From assembly GCA_028023455.1 (NCBI GenBank), contig JAQFVV010012420.1:3718001-3782000 (forward strand): 64,000 nucleotides of DNA. The letters are read 5' to 3'. Positions 26,153 to 36,623 of this stretch are shown one piece after another. The first letter of the stretch is position 1. The number at the start of each line of letters is the position of its first letter. The notes under the pieces are model-generated. The model did not search any database. It was not told the DNA's origin and saw nothing but the letters and a program-made list of their open reading frames with translations. This stretch comes from Epiperipatus broadwayi (lineage: Eukaryota; Onychophora; Udeonychophora; Euonychophora; Peripatidae). Position numbers and translations under genes: made by a program.

Positions 26153-26256
26153 AAACTCTCCAGATAGTAGTGCCACTCAATGCAAGCTATAGTAATCAAT
26201 GGATGCTAGAAGGTTACTATGGCTTGCGCTGAATGACACTACTGTCTGGAGAGTTT
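26153..26256. repeat. compact palindrome with 43-bp arms
   Basis: The left arm (26153-26195), starting AAACTCTCCAGATAGTAGTG, is the inverse complement of the right arm (26214-26256), ending ACTACTGTCTGGAGAGTTT. Mismatches are few and the loop is 18 nt. It could fold as one long hairpin in DNA or RNA. No target duplication seen. Confidence 0.85.
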
Positions 26257-26446
26257 GCTACTAATTTAACACTTTATATAATGGGAAATGGTAGTGATGT
26301 ACAATTTTATTGATATTTTAAGCCTTCCAAGATGTGAAATTATAGCTGTAAATTACAGTTGGGACTATTGTATCAGCAGCATGTGGTTCTAATATTCATT
26401 ATGGATAGTAAATAATGTCATGTTTTCAAAACATTTTTAATGTGTC

Positions 26447-26796
26447 CTATATGCCAGTGGCATTCAATCTCTTAATATGCAAGCTGTTTCTTTTATATCA
26501 CATTATTCAATGATTTACCCTTTTAAAAGTAATATTTCAATTAATACTAATCAATAAATATCACAACTATTTACAATTTAATAATAATAAAGTCAGCATA
26601 TTTCTACAATTTTATCAATAAATCAATTCAAAATATTTTTTTAGTAATGTAAGATTGCCTACTCCTAATGATTAGTGGTAAATTAATTAAATAATTGATC
26701 AAATGCAGCAGGATAATTTTGTATGGCCCGCGAATAATATTATAAATATCCTAATGGTCCTTTGCAGAAAAAATGTTTACCATCCCTGCTGTAAAT
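26447..26796. mobile_element. diverged non-autonomous hAT-like element
   Basis: The element is about 26455-26788. It starts CAGTGGCATTCAATCT and ends TGTTTACCATCCCTG, with TATGGCCCGCGAATAAT inside near the right end, a layout common in small hAT elements. The flanking 8-mers (CTATATGC and CTGTAAAT) match only partly, so age or a wrong boundary is possible. Confidence 0.5.
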
Positions 26797-28526
26797 GATT
26801 AAAGTAGAATATTAACAAAGAACAAATCTACCAAATAAAGTTATTGAAATACAAGAAATTGAAGAAATAAATACTTGTCAACTTAATCATCAGACTAAAT
26901 TGGTTGTTGATTTTTCATGTTTTCGTCAGATGAGATAACATATAGAACTTTCATGCTTGCAAGAATTGGTTACTGAAGTAACATAGTGGTTACATATCTC
27001 TTTAGTAAAGGATGTTGAGTTATTTTATATAAGTGATGCAATTTTTTATTAATTTTTTGCTTTAGTTAATACTTCAAATTTTGATATACTCTTCAAAACC
27101 AAAAGAGTTATAAAACAAGAAAAAAAAATTGGAGTCGAGTCGCATAATTTCGGGCCAAGATGCTTAAGACTGGCTTATATATATAAAAAGTTAAGTTGAG
27201 AGAAGGTTGATATCATACTTTTCTTATCAAAATCTCTGTCGTGTGTCAAGGCCTGATCGTTCTTAAAGACAGCTGTTTAAAAATCTGATTGGCTGTCTGA
27301 GAAACAACTGTAGACGCATGTGAAAGATTAGCAACCTTTCAATTATTATTAATAATTAAAGAATGTAAATGTGAATACACAAACACATAATCCCATAATA
27401 GAATTGTATGACCAAAACATTTTTTTTGTGTAGGTTGGCTATTATTTGTCATTATTTTAATTCAATTTATTATTGCAATAAAATCCTTTTTTAAGCACAT
27501 AGGGATATCTCTTTAAATGGAACACTGCAGTCCAGCATTCGATTAGGTATATCAAATTGATTATGTTCTATGAGTTTTTTTATTATTATAAAAATATAGA
27601 ATATTTTATTCCAAAATTTGGTTACAGCTTATGATAGAATTAGATATAGGATACATTAAATGGTATTCAGAGAGGTAGAAGTTCAATATTGACACATCTT
27701 GCATGGCACAGCCCATAAGAACTAATTTGATGCATAAAGGCAAAGGAATGAGCCTGGGATTTAGTATTTTGTTGGCAGGTGACTAAGCTTGCATGTCTCG
27801 AAATGTACAAAGATAGTTCTAAACTTTTGTCCATGCAGCCCAATTCAACAGTCCAAATGGGCAGGGACCACTTTCAGTCTACTTGCCCAAAATTGGAATG
27901 CCAACTGAGGAAAAAATTTAATGAGTGACGAGCACAGATCTGCACTGCCCAAAAACAATCCATCAAGGAGGCGCAGCAGCCATCATAGTGGAAATGGCGC
28001 TGAAAACTTTGACCCAGTACCCTCCCAGCAGGTTTTCCGGATAGCGGCAATAATCGTTAATGCCCGCATCCATAAACCAGATCCCCAATGACTGCCTACT
28101 TTGACCCCTGAGGAAGATTTGAGGAGTGCAGCCCTGTGCCTGCAAATATTACAACAAAACTTTATTAATGTTACAAAGATGATATTTCTAGCTGGAGTGT
28201 CTAGCATCCAGTGTGTCAAATGAATTTGTCTGTGGTTATGTTCTTGGTAAAAGAATTGTTCGCTTTTATTCCTTAAATGTCTCAATCCTTACTAAAAGTT
28301 ATTCATTGAGTGATTTCAGTAAAACAGTTGATTGTTCATCTTTCTCATCCAATATATTATCATAAGGCTCTTGCATTACGTTATTTACCTCATACTTCTA
28401 TTCCCTCCAGTTTTTACTGCATTTGCGTAGTTTTTCATTTTTGATTGTAATGCCTCTTCATACTTGAATTCTTTATTATTAACATTAAATAATTTGTTTG
28501 ACTTACTTCTCTCATTATTTTGAAAT
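26797..28526. other. mixed AT-rich and GC-richer DNA of unknown origin
   Basis: The part at about 27660-28250 is noticeably less AT-rich than its surroundings. It holds overlapping minus-strand open frames (27963-28145 and 27983-28285) with no recognisable domain. It may be the continuation of the degraded minus-strand frame at 28527-28787, or another decayed transposon. Confidence 0.35.
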
Positions 28527-28787
28527 TTAGAATTTTATTGTTTTGTTCTTCTTAATCGGTTTCGCTTTGTAGATAACATTGTTTTCAATTTTAAACTTTT
28601 CTAAGCCTTCAACAACATTCACTTCCTCTTTCCCTTGTGATATTTTGGGTGACATATAGTCCAAATCACCTGAGGTGTTTTCTTTGTTAACTGTATTCTC
28701 TTCCATCAGTTATTTATTTGTACTGCTGTTTTCTTGACTCGCATTTCCCCCTCTATTTTGCACTTGACGTGAAACATTCTCTGCCAT
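28527..28787 (-). pseudogene. unrecognised charged protein fragment, one internal stop
   Basis: One minus-strand frame starts at an ATG (MAENVSRQVQNRGGN...) and runs 25 codons to a stop. It then continues 60 codons in the same frame, rich in Glu, Lys and Asn (for example EEVNVVEGLEKFKIENN). The codon content is unlike the surrounding hydrophobic noise frames, which suggests a once-coding sequence. I do not recognise it. A decayed transposon ORF1 or gag-like protein is possible but unsupported. Weak coding-like content may continue to about 28230 on the same strand. Confidence 0.3.
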
Positions 28788-29479
28788 CTTTGTTTTCACA
28801 ACGATGTCAGTTAAAACCTTTTTGCTATTAGGAAACTAAAAGTTTTCTTCATTTTGATAACAACACTTAAAGGTAATGAGCTTACCCTCAGTTTGGCTTC
28901 GAAATATTACAGTGAAACTTTGTTATCCATTTTAATTCCATTTAATATAGGGGACATGAAACTAACATTGTATTCCTAGAGCCACTAGGTGGTGCAGTAG
29001 TTCTATGTTTTATGAGTTGTCTGGTTTTTTACATAGTTTACATAGGACAATTTTAATTGCATTGTTGAATTTTTATATTTTTAAATTTGTAATGATTTTG
29101 AAAATTATAAAATCAGCTATTAGACCTAGACCTTTAACTTCTACATTCTCTCCAAATTATGACAGACAGAATAATTTTGCTTGGATAAAAAATAAACTGA
29201 TATATATATTATTTATGGGAGCTTTTGTGTAATAAAAATATAAAAGCTAAATTACTGAAGTTTCAATACAATAACAAGCACTTTCATTAGAACTTCTTTC
29301 TCAAATCATAAAAATGTATGTGGTGAGATTTAAAATCGTTATTTTTTCTTTTATTAGTTTCTCATTCTCAAATTCTATTGGTTGAGAAGTTTTAAAAAAT
29401 ATTTTATCCTCCAATAGTTTTTTCCAGATATTGTTAATTTTTTTTAATTGACACTTCATTTATTCTCTTACTTAGGCCT
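28788..29479. other. AT-rich spacer, nothing recognised
   Basis: It contains an isolated GCCACTAGGTGGTGCAG palindromic core (about 28981) that resembles the inner terminal cores of GR elements, but no second end. The open frame at 29005-29232 has no recognisable features. Confidence 0.5.
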
Positions 29480-30735
29480 TTTAAAAATTTCTATATCTTC
29501 TTTTAGCAGTCTGGTTATATTATTCAATTTTTGCCAGAATATGTGTTTTATTAAGATTGATGTCATGGATAGTTAATTTAATGTGTGAATAAATGGCTGA
29601 TGAATGTGTTTTTCTTATATTTATTCTACGATTGGTCCATTCAACATAAAATTCCACATGAAATTTCATATATACCATGACACTCCAAAGGAATTTTATC
29701 TTTAAGGTGTGGAAATACGTCATTAATTTGTTAAAATGTAGTATAAATTGTATGGATATTATTCTTTAAAATATTACTAATTTTATCAGTTATTTCCTTT
29801 ATATATGGCAGAACAGTCTTAATTTTTGAAGTATCAAAATCTTTTTTATTATATAAAAAAAGCCCTATTCATAATCCTGTGGTCAAAACCATTATGAAGA
29901 AGCAGTTTTTTTTTTTTTAGCAGCATAGATATCTTGGTGAAAATGGCTGTCATCAGAAAATCTCTTACTTTATCTTACAGTGTCTTTGCCACTGAAAATA
30001 ATTGTGCTGTATGGTGATGAGAAGAAAATGTGGATATCTCCCAATGTGTGTTTGTTTCTATTTATACCATGGGATAAAAAAAACCATCCTTTCTTTCAAT
30101 TAAAACATCTGAGAATGGAAGTTAGTTATTATTTTCTATTTCCATAGTAAATCTGATTTTGTTGTGAAAAAAATTTAAGAAAATTAAAAATTCGTCAAGG
30201 CTATGCTTACCATGAGGCTAATATACCAAAGGTATCATCAACATACCTCAGCCATATCGATGGTTTTTTAACTGCTATCAAAATCTTCTTTTCCAAGTCC
30301 ATAAAAATAGAAGCCAATACTGGAGAAATTGGTGAATCCCTGGCTAAACCTGATGTTTGTTTATATATCTGACCATCAAACACAAAAAAATGTATTAAAT
30401 AAGCAGTGTTCAATCAAACTCACAACAAAATCAGGCAATTGAATAATTTTCAAACTTCAATAGCTTCCTTTGCAGGTACACTAGTTAGTAAAAAGCAAAA
30501 CAATATCAAAACATACCAAAATATCATTTTTAGTTAATATAATATCTCGGATATGCTCAAGAAAATGAGTTGCATTTTTAACATGAGATAGCATTTCTGT
30601 TAAATGTGACTGTAGAAAAGAAGATAGAAAACTAGCTAATGTCTGTATTGGGGAACCAATTGCATTTACAATTAGTCTCAGTGGAATATCTGATTTGTGG
30701 AGTTTTGGTACACCATATAACTTTGGTTAAAAAAA
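29480..30735 (-). pseudogene. Penelope-like element (PLE) RT + GIY-YIG endonuclease remnant
   Basis: On the minus strand, in order: PKLYGVPKLHK (about 30693-30726); LVCFDIVLLFTN, polymerase motif A (about 30490-30530); YKQTSGLARDSPISPVLASI (about 30300-30362); WLRYVDDTFG, the catalytic YVDD box (about 30222-30252); IRFTMEIE (about 30135-30160); LPYIKEITDKI (about 29780-29815); HGIYEISCG, the start of a GIY-YIG nuclease (about 29656-29684); a WTNRRINIR block (about 29610-29640); and RLLKEDIEI (about 29485-29512). Known: a reverse transcriptase joined to a C-terminal GIY-YIG nuclease defines Penelope-like retroelements. Several stops and frameshifts are present, so it is inactive. Hammerhead-like motifs occur nearby at 31.1 and 33.2 kb. 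Confidence 0.88.
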
Positions 30736-30840
30736 ATTTTCCCTAGATGTAAGAAGGATATTAGTTTTTAAATCTAAATCAGCATAAATTATTGCTTTCG
30801 TTTTCAAGATATGTCAGGATCTATATATATATTTTTATAC

Positions 30841-30880
30841 CATCAAACATCACATGGTGGTGATCATGTGATCTTTGATG
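30841..30880. repeat. hairpin CATCAAACATCACATG / CATGTGATCTTTGATG
   Basis: A 16-bp near-perfect stem around an 8-nt loop, between the PLE remnant and the hammerhead-like block at 31.1 kb. It may belong to the PLE terminal region. Confidence 0.7.
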
Positions 30881-31097
30881 GTTTAATACCAATTCTGCCC
30901 AATAGGATTATGGTGACTGATTATTAAAGAACCAAAGACACTAAATGGATACTGAACTGAGTTCAGATCTTGAAAACATTATTGTAATTTTATTTTGGAC
31001 TCAAAGCTTTATAGTTAGCTAAAAAAAGTAAAAGGTGGCTGCTGGAAGATTGCATTAGATTCTAAGATCTGGGTGCATTGCTCTCAAATTCAAGGCT

Positions 31098-31137
31098 CCT
31101 CACTGATGAAAGCCACAAGCTGGAAATAAGTCTGGGG
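31098..31137 (+). ncRNA. hammerhead-ribozyme-like motif (weak)
   Basis: Stem I strands CCTCA (31098-31102) and TGGGG (31133-31137) can pair, with one wobble. They enclose the core CTGATGA (31103-31109), a 3-bp stem II AGC/GCT with loop CACAA, then GAAA (31123-31126), a short weak stem III, and the cleavage triplet GTC (site between 31132 and 31133). The stem II base pair next to the core is A-G here, which is unusual. Related sequences in the 7.6-kb palindrome have lost core bases. The family could be a decaying hammerhead-bearing repeat, or the match could be chance. Confidence 0.4.
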
Positions 31138-31364
31138 ATATTGGATGATAGTCACTAGATAGGGGTTTTATGCGCAAACCTTCCTGCATCCATTGGGTGG
31201 TATTGCTGTATGGAAAGTTTTGCTTTTTTTTTTTGTAAATGGTATTTAATATTTTTGTGTATATATACATGCAGCCAATATAAATCTTGAAAAATAATAT
31301 CACTTTTTCCAGTTAATTTAGCAGTTGAATGGCAAACTTGTTACAGCATTTACATTTGCACTGG

Positions 31365-31440
31365 TGGTTGAGAGGTCAGCGACAGGTTAGCGGGTTCGCT
31401 GCCCGGCTAATGCTATGACACATGAGAAGAAGAAAAAACT
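31365..31440 (+). repeat. possible tRNA-derived SINE head
   Basis: TGGTTGAGAGG (31365-31375) fits an RNA polymerase III A box and GGTTCGCTGCC (31393-31403) approximates a B box. Their spacing is about 16 nt shorter than in a tRNA, so an internal deletion or a chance match must be assumed. An A-rich stretch follows. Confidence 0.3.
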
Positions 31441-33006
31441 AGTAAACTTGAATATTTCTATATAGGGAGTTATATTTTTTTATAACTACTAGTTTTAAAT
31501 TTAAATTGTAACTGTAAATATATATTTTAAAAAAATAAATAAACAAATAATCAAATGGCTTTATTGTTCAGAAAATTTGAGCACATGAAATACCTTGCAA
31601 GGCACTTTTTTTGTTTAATTAATTGTAGTGAAGACAAAGTACAATAGAAAAATGTAACGATTTGGCACATATAATCACAGTACAATCTACAATGGATTGT
31701 TAGCCATATAAAAATATACCGGTAAATCTGTTATATTGACAGAAAATAATTACATAATATTAAAATTAGACACTATTTACATTTAATTTCCAAAATGATC
31801 TTTACTAATGTATAAAAATTACACTTCCATACTTTTAAAATTTGTTATTGTATCTTGAAATGTTTGAATCAAATTACTTATCTGTCTGATTTATTCACAA
31901 AATTGAAAGTTGTTTCTCTATTCATTGAAAAAATAAATATTTTCAATATAAAAAATAAATTATCTTATTAAAAAAGCTGCTCTGAGCAATAATAAGATCC
32001 ATTTCAATTTTAAATTACCTTTTACAGAAATCAAACTTGGAAATTAATGAAAAAAATTGTAAAGAAATTATTTTTCATCTAAAAATAATAACTATAGCAG
32101 TAAAAGAATATCTTTCTTCACTAAAAGTTGTAAATTACTATTAGGTTGTCAATCATATTGATATTAGAGGAAAACAAGGAATTTGATGGTCTAACTTATC
32201 ACTATTGCTGAAAATTAATCATAAATATAAAAAAATCATTAGATCATGATTTTAAAATATTAACTAACATTTTAATTAAATGTAAATCAGGGCTCATTTT
32301 GCATGATTTTATTTTTCATACATGGGATCTTCAAAGTTTGAATAGCGTTTGAGAAAAATAAAACTATTTTTAAACATAATCTTAAAAGCAATGATTTTAT
32401 CTAAAGAATTGTAAAAAATAACTTTGTTAGCAGGCTAATATATTTTTTTTTTTTTGTTTTCTAACATGTTTTATGAAAATAAAATATATTTTGTATTTGC
32501 TGTTAAAATTAATGAAAATACATTTAATGTGGGATGGGGGAACTTTCTTCCTTGCCAATATAATGTGTACAAGTTGACCCCTATATTTTAGAACTTTTTA
32601 TTTGCTGATTATTTTTGTCATTCTAGAGATAAGTTATTAAATTTAAATAATCATTTATGTTTCAACCACTGAATATAAAATTGCAGCACAAACATTAGTA
32701 TATCAACCATTTAAATGCTATAATAAATAACTTTAAATTGAACAATATGATAGTTATAATATTGAGTTTTGTCATTGATTTTTAGCAAATAAAAATATCT
32801 AAATTTATTTTTTAAAAAAACAACAACAAACAATTCCTTTATTGTCATGTGCAGATTTTTGCTCTATACAGTGTTAACACAAATTACTAAGGTGGATATC
32901 ACTTGGTTATTAGAATTTTGCTTTCCTTAATTAAACGAAATTTTGAATGAATGTTGAAACAAAAGAATTAATTTTTTCACATTAATTACCAGTTTAAAAT
33001 ATTTTC
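31441..33006. other. AT-rich intergenic DNA, nothing recognised
   Basis: No gene, RNA or structured repeat supported. Confidence 0.6.
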
Positions 33007-33351
33007 TTTTCCCTTAAAATAAATATTTGAAAACCAGGCACTCTTCACAAACCTGGGAGCTTAATTGTAAGTATAGAGGATTTGAACTTAGATTTTCAAG
33101 CATCCTTCAATTATCCACCCTATCATACAACCAATACCCATGACCACACATGTAGTAAAGATTAATAATCACCAATATACGTATTTCATGCTAAACCAGC
33201 ACTCATCAGTTGGTTTAGCATGAAATACGTATATTGGTGATTATTATTTTCTACATGTGAGTGGTCATGTATATTGGTTGTATGAGATAGTGTGGATAGT
33301 TGAAGGGTGCTTGAAAATCTGAGTTTAAATCCTCTATATTTTCCCTTAAAA
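33007..33351 (-). mobile_element. palindromic retro-repeat with hammerhead in its loop and 13-bp duplication
   Basis: Inverted arms: about 33074-33202 (from ATAGAGGATTTGAACTTAGA) and about 33211-33337 (to AATCCTCTAT). The short loop between them carries ACTCATCAG. The unit is flanked by exact direct repeats TTTTCCCTTAAAA (33007-33019 and 33339-33351). About 50 bp of non-palindromic sequence lies between the left duplication and the left arm; read on the minus strand this is a 3' tail. The long duplication suggests retrotransposition. The loop and inner arms form a hammerhead motif on the minus strand. A diverged relative is at 43377-43561. Confidence 0.8.
33171..33214 (-). ncRNA. type I hammerhead ribozyme motif, copy 1
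   Basis: Read on the minus strand: stem I strands ACCAA and TTGGT pair perfectly; core CTGATGA (plus 33203-33209); stem II GTGC/GCAT with loop TGGTTTA; core GAAA (plus 33184-33187); stem III segment TACGTA; and cleavage triplet ATA, with the site between 33176 and 33175. The G-T closing pair of stem II is explained if an ancestral CGAAA mutated to TGAAA by CpG decay; copy 2 at 43.5 kb still has CGAAA. Known: small type I hammerheads with very short, often self-complementary stem III are carried by PLEs and animal retrozymes and can act as dimers. Activity is untested. Confidence 0.6.
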
Positions 33352-34073
33352 GTGTATTTAAATATATTTTTAATAAAATATTTTTTATTTGTTGTTCTAC
33401 TGAAATTTTTTTATCAAAGTGAAATTAAGTTGGGCAACTGCATTAGCACATATTCATTTTAAAAAGCAAATACTGATTGCTCCCAATAGTGAATCTATTA
33501 AACATAGTTTAATATTAAAATATTTACTCTGTTAAAAATATTACTCTGCCTAATCTTCATTTCAACACTTTCATGTGTTTTTCTGTAAGTTCAACAACTT
33601 TGTCATCATTTCTCTATCCATATAAAATGTATCCATTACATTTTTATTTTTCAAACATCTTTGACATCTTACATTAAAAATCTCTAATAAACAATTTTGA
33701 AATGTTATACATCTGTATAGTTATCCTTCACCTCTAATCAGAATGAGAACTTATTAGATATAAACTATAATTATCTGGTTTATTAAGTAATTTTGTTCCT
33801 TATTTGATATAACTAACAATCTCTGTAATGTTTTTGCATCTTTTGTTTATAATTAATCACACTAATTCTTTCAATATATCTTGATAGTAAAGTTGTATTC
33901 AGTTTTCATGTCTTTTTACTTTTCCTTGGAAGTTTGTTCCAATTAATATTATATATATATTTAACTTGTATAAACTTTGTTTTACTTGATAGCGCCATTA
34001 AATTTTTTGCTATCAACTGAAATTCCTTAGATTTTTAATTTTCTAAGTCCTTAAAAGAATTATGATGGATAAA
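33352..34073. other. AT-rich spacer, nothing recognised
   Basis: No gene or structured repeat supported between the hammerhead-bearing element and GR-d. Confidence 0.6.
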
Positions 34074-34081
34074 TTATTATT

Positions 34082-35382
34082 GGTACTGTTCTAATAGGTC
34101 GTGTCAGCCGCTTGATGGCATTGCTATGCAAAAACACAAATATAATGTTACCGGGCCCATCTCGTTCCTTATGAAAGAATAATAATCTTACGGGTTAACG
34201 TAATTCATTTATTTCTTTAATAACATTTACTGGAACAATTTTACATAAACATCTATCATAGTAGAATTCCCCATGTACATCAACGCTGGCTGGCAAAACC
34301 ATACCCCCCCCCCCTTGAACTTTACAAAGTCTACTAGCATTGCTTGAGATATAACTAACTACATCGTGGTGGCAAAAAAAAAAAAATGCTGCTAATGCTT
34401 TAATTACTGAACTGTCTGTCTTTTACTTTTTCGGGTCATTTTTGAAAAGGAAAAATAATTATTTATTTATTAATTGATTTCTTTGAAAGAATGTGCATGG
34501 ATATTAGTGGCACATCTATTAAGAATAATTAATAATTTCCAACTTGATCGGGTTTTTTTTATTTTAAAGATTAATAAATGTATACTTTGGATAATTTCTT
34601 TTGGTCTCTGAATAGAACTACGACAATTTTCACAGTCATACATTTTTTTCCAAAGGCTCTAACGTAATTCATTCATTTCCTTAATCAATTCCTGTAATTT
34701 AGTCTGGAAAATATCTATGCTACCAAAAATTTAAAAAGCATTAACTACAAGTGGCCAAAAATTTCATCTTAGTCCTGCAATGTAGGGTAGATGGTATGCC
34801 TTTTCACGTCCGCAAGAATTAAAACTTTATCTATTGACCTACCTTATTGCAAAGATTATATTAGAGTAGAATTAATTCATTCCTCGTGCATGCCGACTTC
34901 TGTGAATGGCAGTTGGCTCGATTTCGACCTCTCAACCATTTTATTTGTCGCGGATGTGTTCTCGCGCAAATGCGACCTTTCACTTGAGCTGATCGAAATC
35001 TTGCTTGGACGTACTCTTTCCGAATTTTTTGAAGGTTCCACAATGAGTAGGGAAATGTGGCGACTGGTTGACAATTGTTAGGAAGTAATAGTAGGTCAGA
35101 TGACTTGTAAACTAATTCTTTAGACATGCATATTTGAAGAGTTGTGGCAGGCTGAAAGCCAGACACCCTCACATGATACTGTAGTGAACATTCAACTGTG
35201 AGCTTTGGAATAAAGTGCATAACACTAAAACAAGCTGGCTGCTGATGAATGGCATCTTTTCTGTGCTTTTGTGCATAGATATATAGGCCTAGAAGGCAGC
35301 GGCCATGTAAATGCCATGTTTAGGTGCTTTTGCATATAAATAGCATCATAAAGCGGCTGACACGATCTAATAGAACAGTACT
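34082..35382 (+). mobile_element. GR-d: GR-family element (1.3 kb) with 8-bp duplication
   Basis: The left end GGTACTGTTCTAATAGG and right end TCTAATAGAACAGTACT pair, continuing inward through TCGTGTCAGCCGC / GCGGCTGACACGA and then a TTGATGGC core. It is flanked by TTATTATT (34074-34081 and 35383-35390); this is exact but AT-simple. The conserved module has TGTTCTCGCGCAAATGCG (about 34957) and GACACCCTCACATGATACTG (about 35162), then hairpins at 35258-35280 and about 35317-35341. The three overlapping minus- and plus-strand frames at 34791-35220 (up to 119 codons) lie in the module and share no protein signature. Confidence 0.85.
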
Positions 35383-35390
35383 TTATTATT

Positions 35391-36301
35391 CAATCTAATT
35401 TATCAATACAGATGTTATTACCTTACAAGTATTAACAGGCTGAGGGTGAACAAACTTAAGTCTACTTAGTGAGTTCATTTTTTTTGCTATTTGAGTTAGA
35501 TTCAAGAAAGATCATGCCCTTTTTTTTCAGTGACCTATTAATTCCTGAAACATCACTTTTTTCCTTTATTCTACTTTTTAAAGTAGCTATTAAATAATTT
35601 TTTTTATCATTTCCTTTAAATGGTAATATATTGATATAATTATTGATTTATGAATATAAAAACTATATATAGCCTGCACATATATTTCTTAATCAATATT
35701 TTTTTTATAAATTTCACTGCACTTGAAATTTAGTCTTTATATGTTGATATCAATACTTCTGTTTAACATATGCAGTAAGTTTAGTATGTGCTATATATGG
35801 TACATAAATTTTTTACAGATATATATACTGTATATACCTTTATATTAAACTTTTGTCTGTAGACTTTAATTTTTATTCATAAATAAAAAAGGCAAGAAGA
35901 CATGACCCTTATTAGAAATGTTAAAAATTAAATTGAAAATACTGGAAAATGTTATATAAGATAACAGCAGTCTTTAAAATTTATGATAATGAAGAAAGAC
36001 AGTGTTTTTTCCCCCTCTTCTTGGATGATTCTATTAATCAAGACTTATCACAAACTGAGACTAAGCTAAGTTATAATAAAAAGCTTTAAAATAATCTTTA
36101 GATTAATAATATATTTTAAAAACAAATATTACAATTGTTAAAGCTATGTGACTATCTACAAATGGAAAAGTTTAGACTTATAAACATGATAGGGGGAAAT
36201 TTTCTGCTGCTTTAGAAAATGTAGTAGTGGTAAAATATTCCAGAATATCAGTCAGCAAGAATATTGAAGAAGATATTAGATTAAATAAAACCTGATCATT
36301 G
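35391..36301. other. AT-rich spacer, nothing recognised
   Basis: No gene or structured repeat supported. Confidence 0.6.
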
Positions 36302-36623
36302 ATTTAAAGCAGGGGTCCCCAACCCTATGCCCGAGGGCACCATGGTGCCCACAGACCATTTTACGTGTGCCCGCCACTATCCAAACACGATAAAAAATTA
36401 TTTATCTGATACAAATAAATTTAATTTTTAAGATTTTTTTAAATTATTGTATTATATTGTAATCAAATTGTAGATCATACTATATTTTACAGTGTAAAAG
36501 AGCCTATTATTAACAATATCCAACTATAAATTTACATTGAAAAAATAAATGGTGCCCGCCATCTGGCTGGTATTATAAAATGTGCTCTTAAGTGCAAAAA
36601 GGTTGGGGACCACTGATTTAAAG
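36302..36623. mobile_element. non-autonomous hAT element, copy 2, with target duplications
   Basis: The element proper is 36310-36615 (306 bp). It starts CAGGGGTCCCCAACC and ends GGTTGGGGACCACTG, with exact 8-bp duplications ATTTAAAG (36302-36309 and 36616-36623). Its interior closely matches copy 1 at 13973-14320 (for example CACCATGGTGCCC and TTATTTATCTGATACAAATA) with small internal deletions. Confidence 0.92.

Noticed and set aside
28005-28150. Possible spliced host exon (TTTGCAG acceptor on the minus strand before an open frame)
   Set aside because: No matching donor, no recognisable protein and no neighbouring exons; a single acceptor-like site is expected by chance.
34861-35220. 119-codon minus-strand frame and overlapping frames in GR-d
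   Set aside because: It sits in the GR conserved module; the corresponding region of other GR copies is not open in the same frame, so sequence conservation there is at DNA level.
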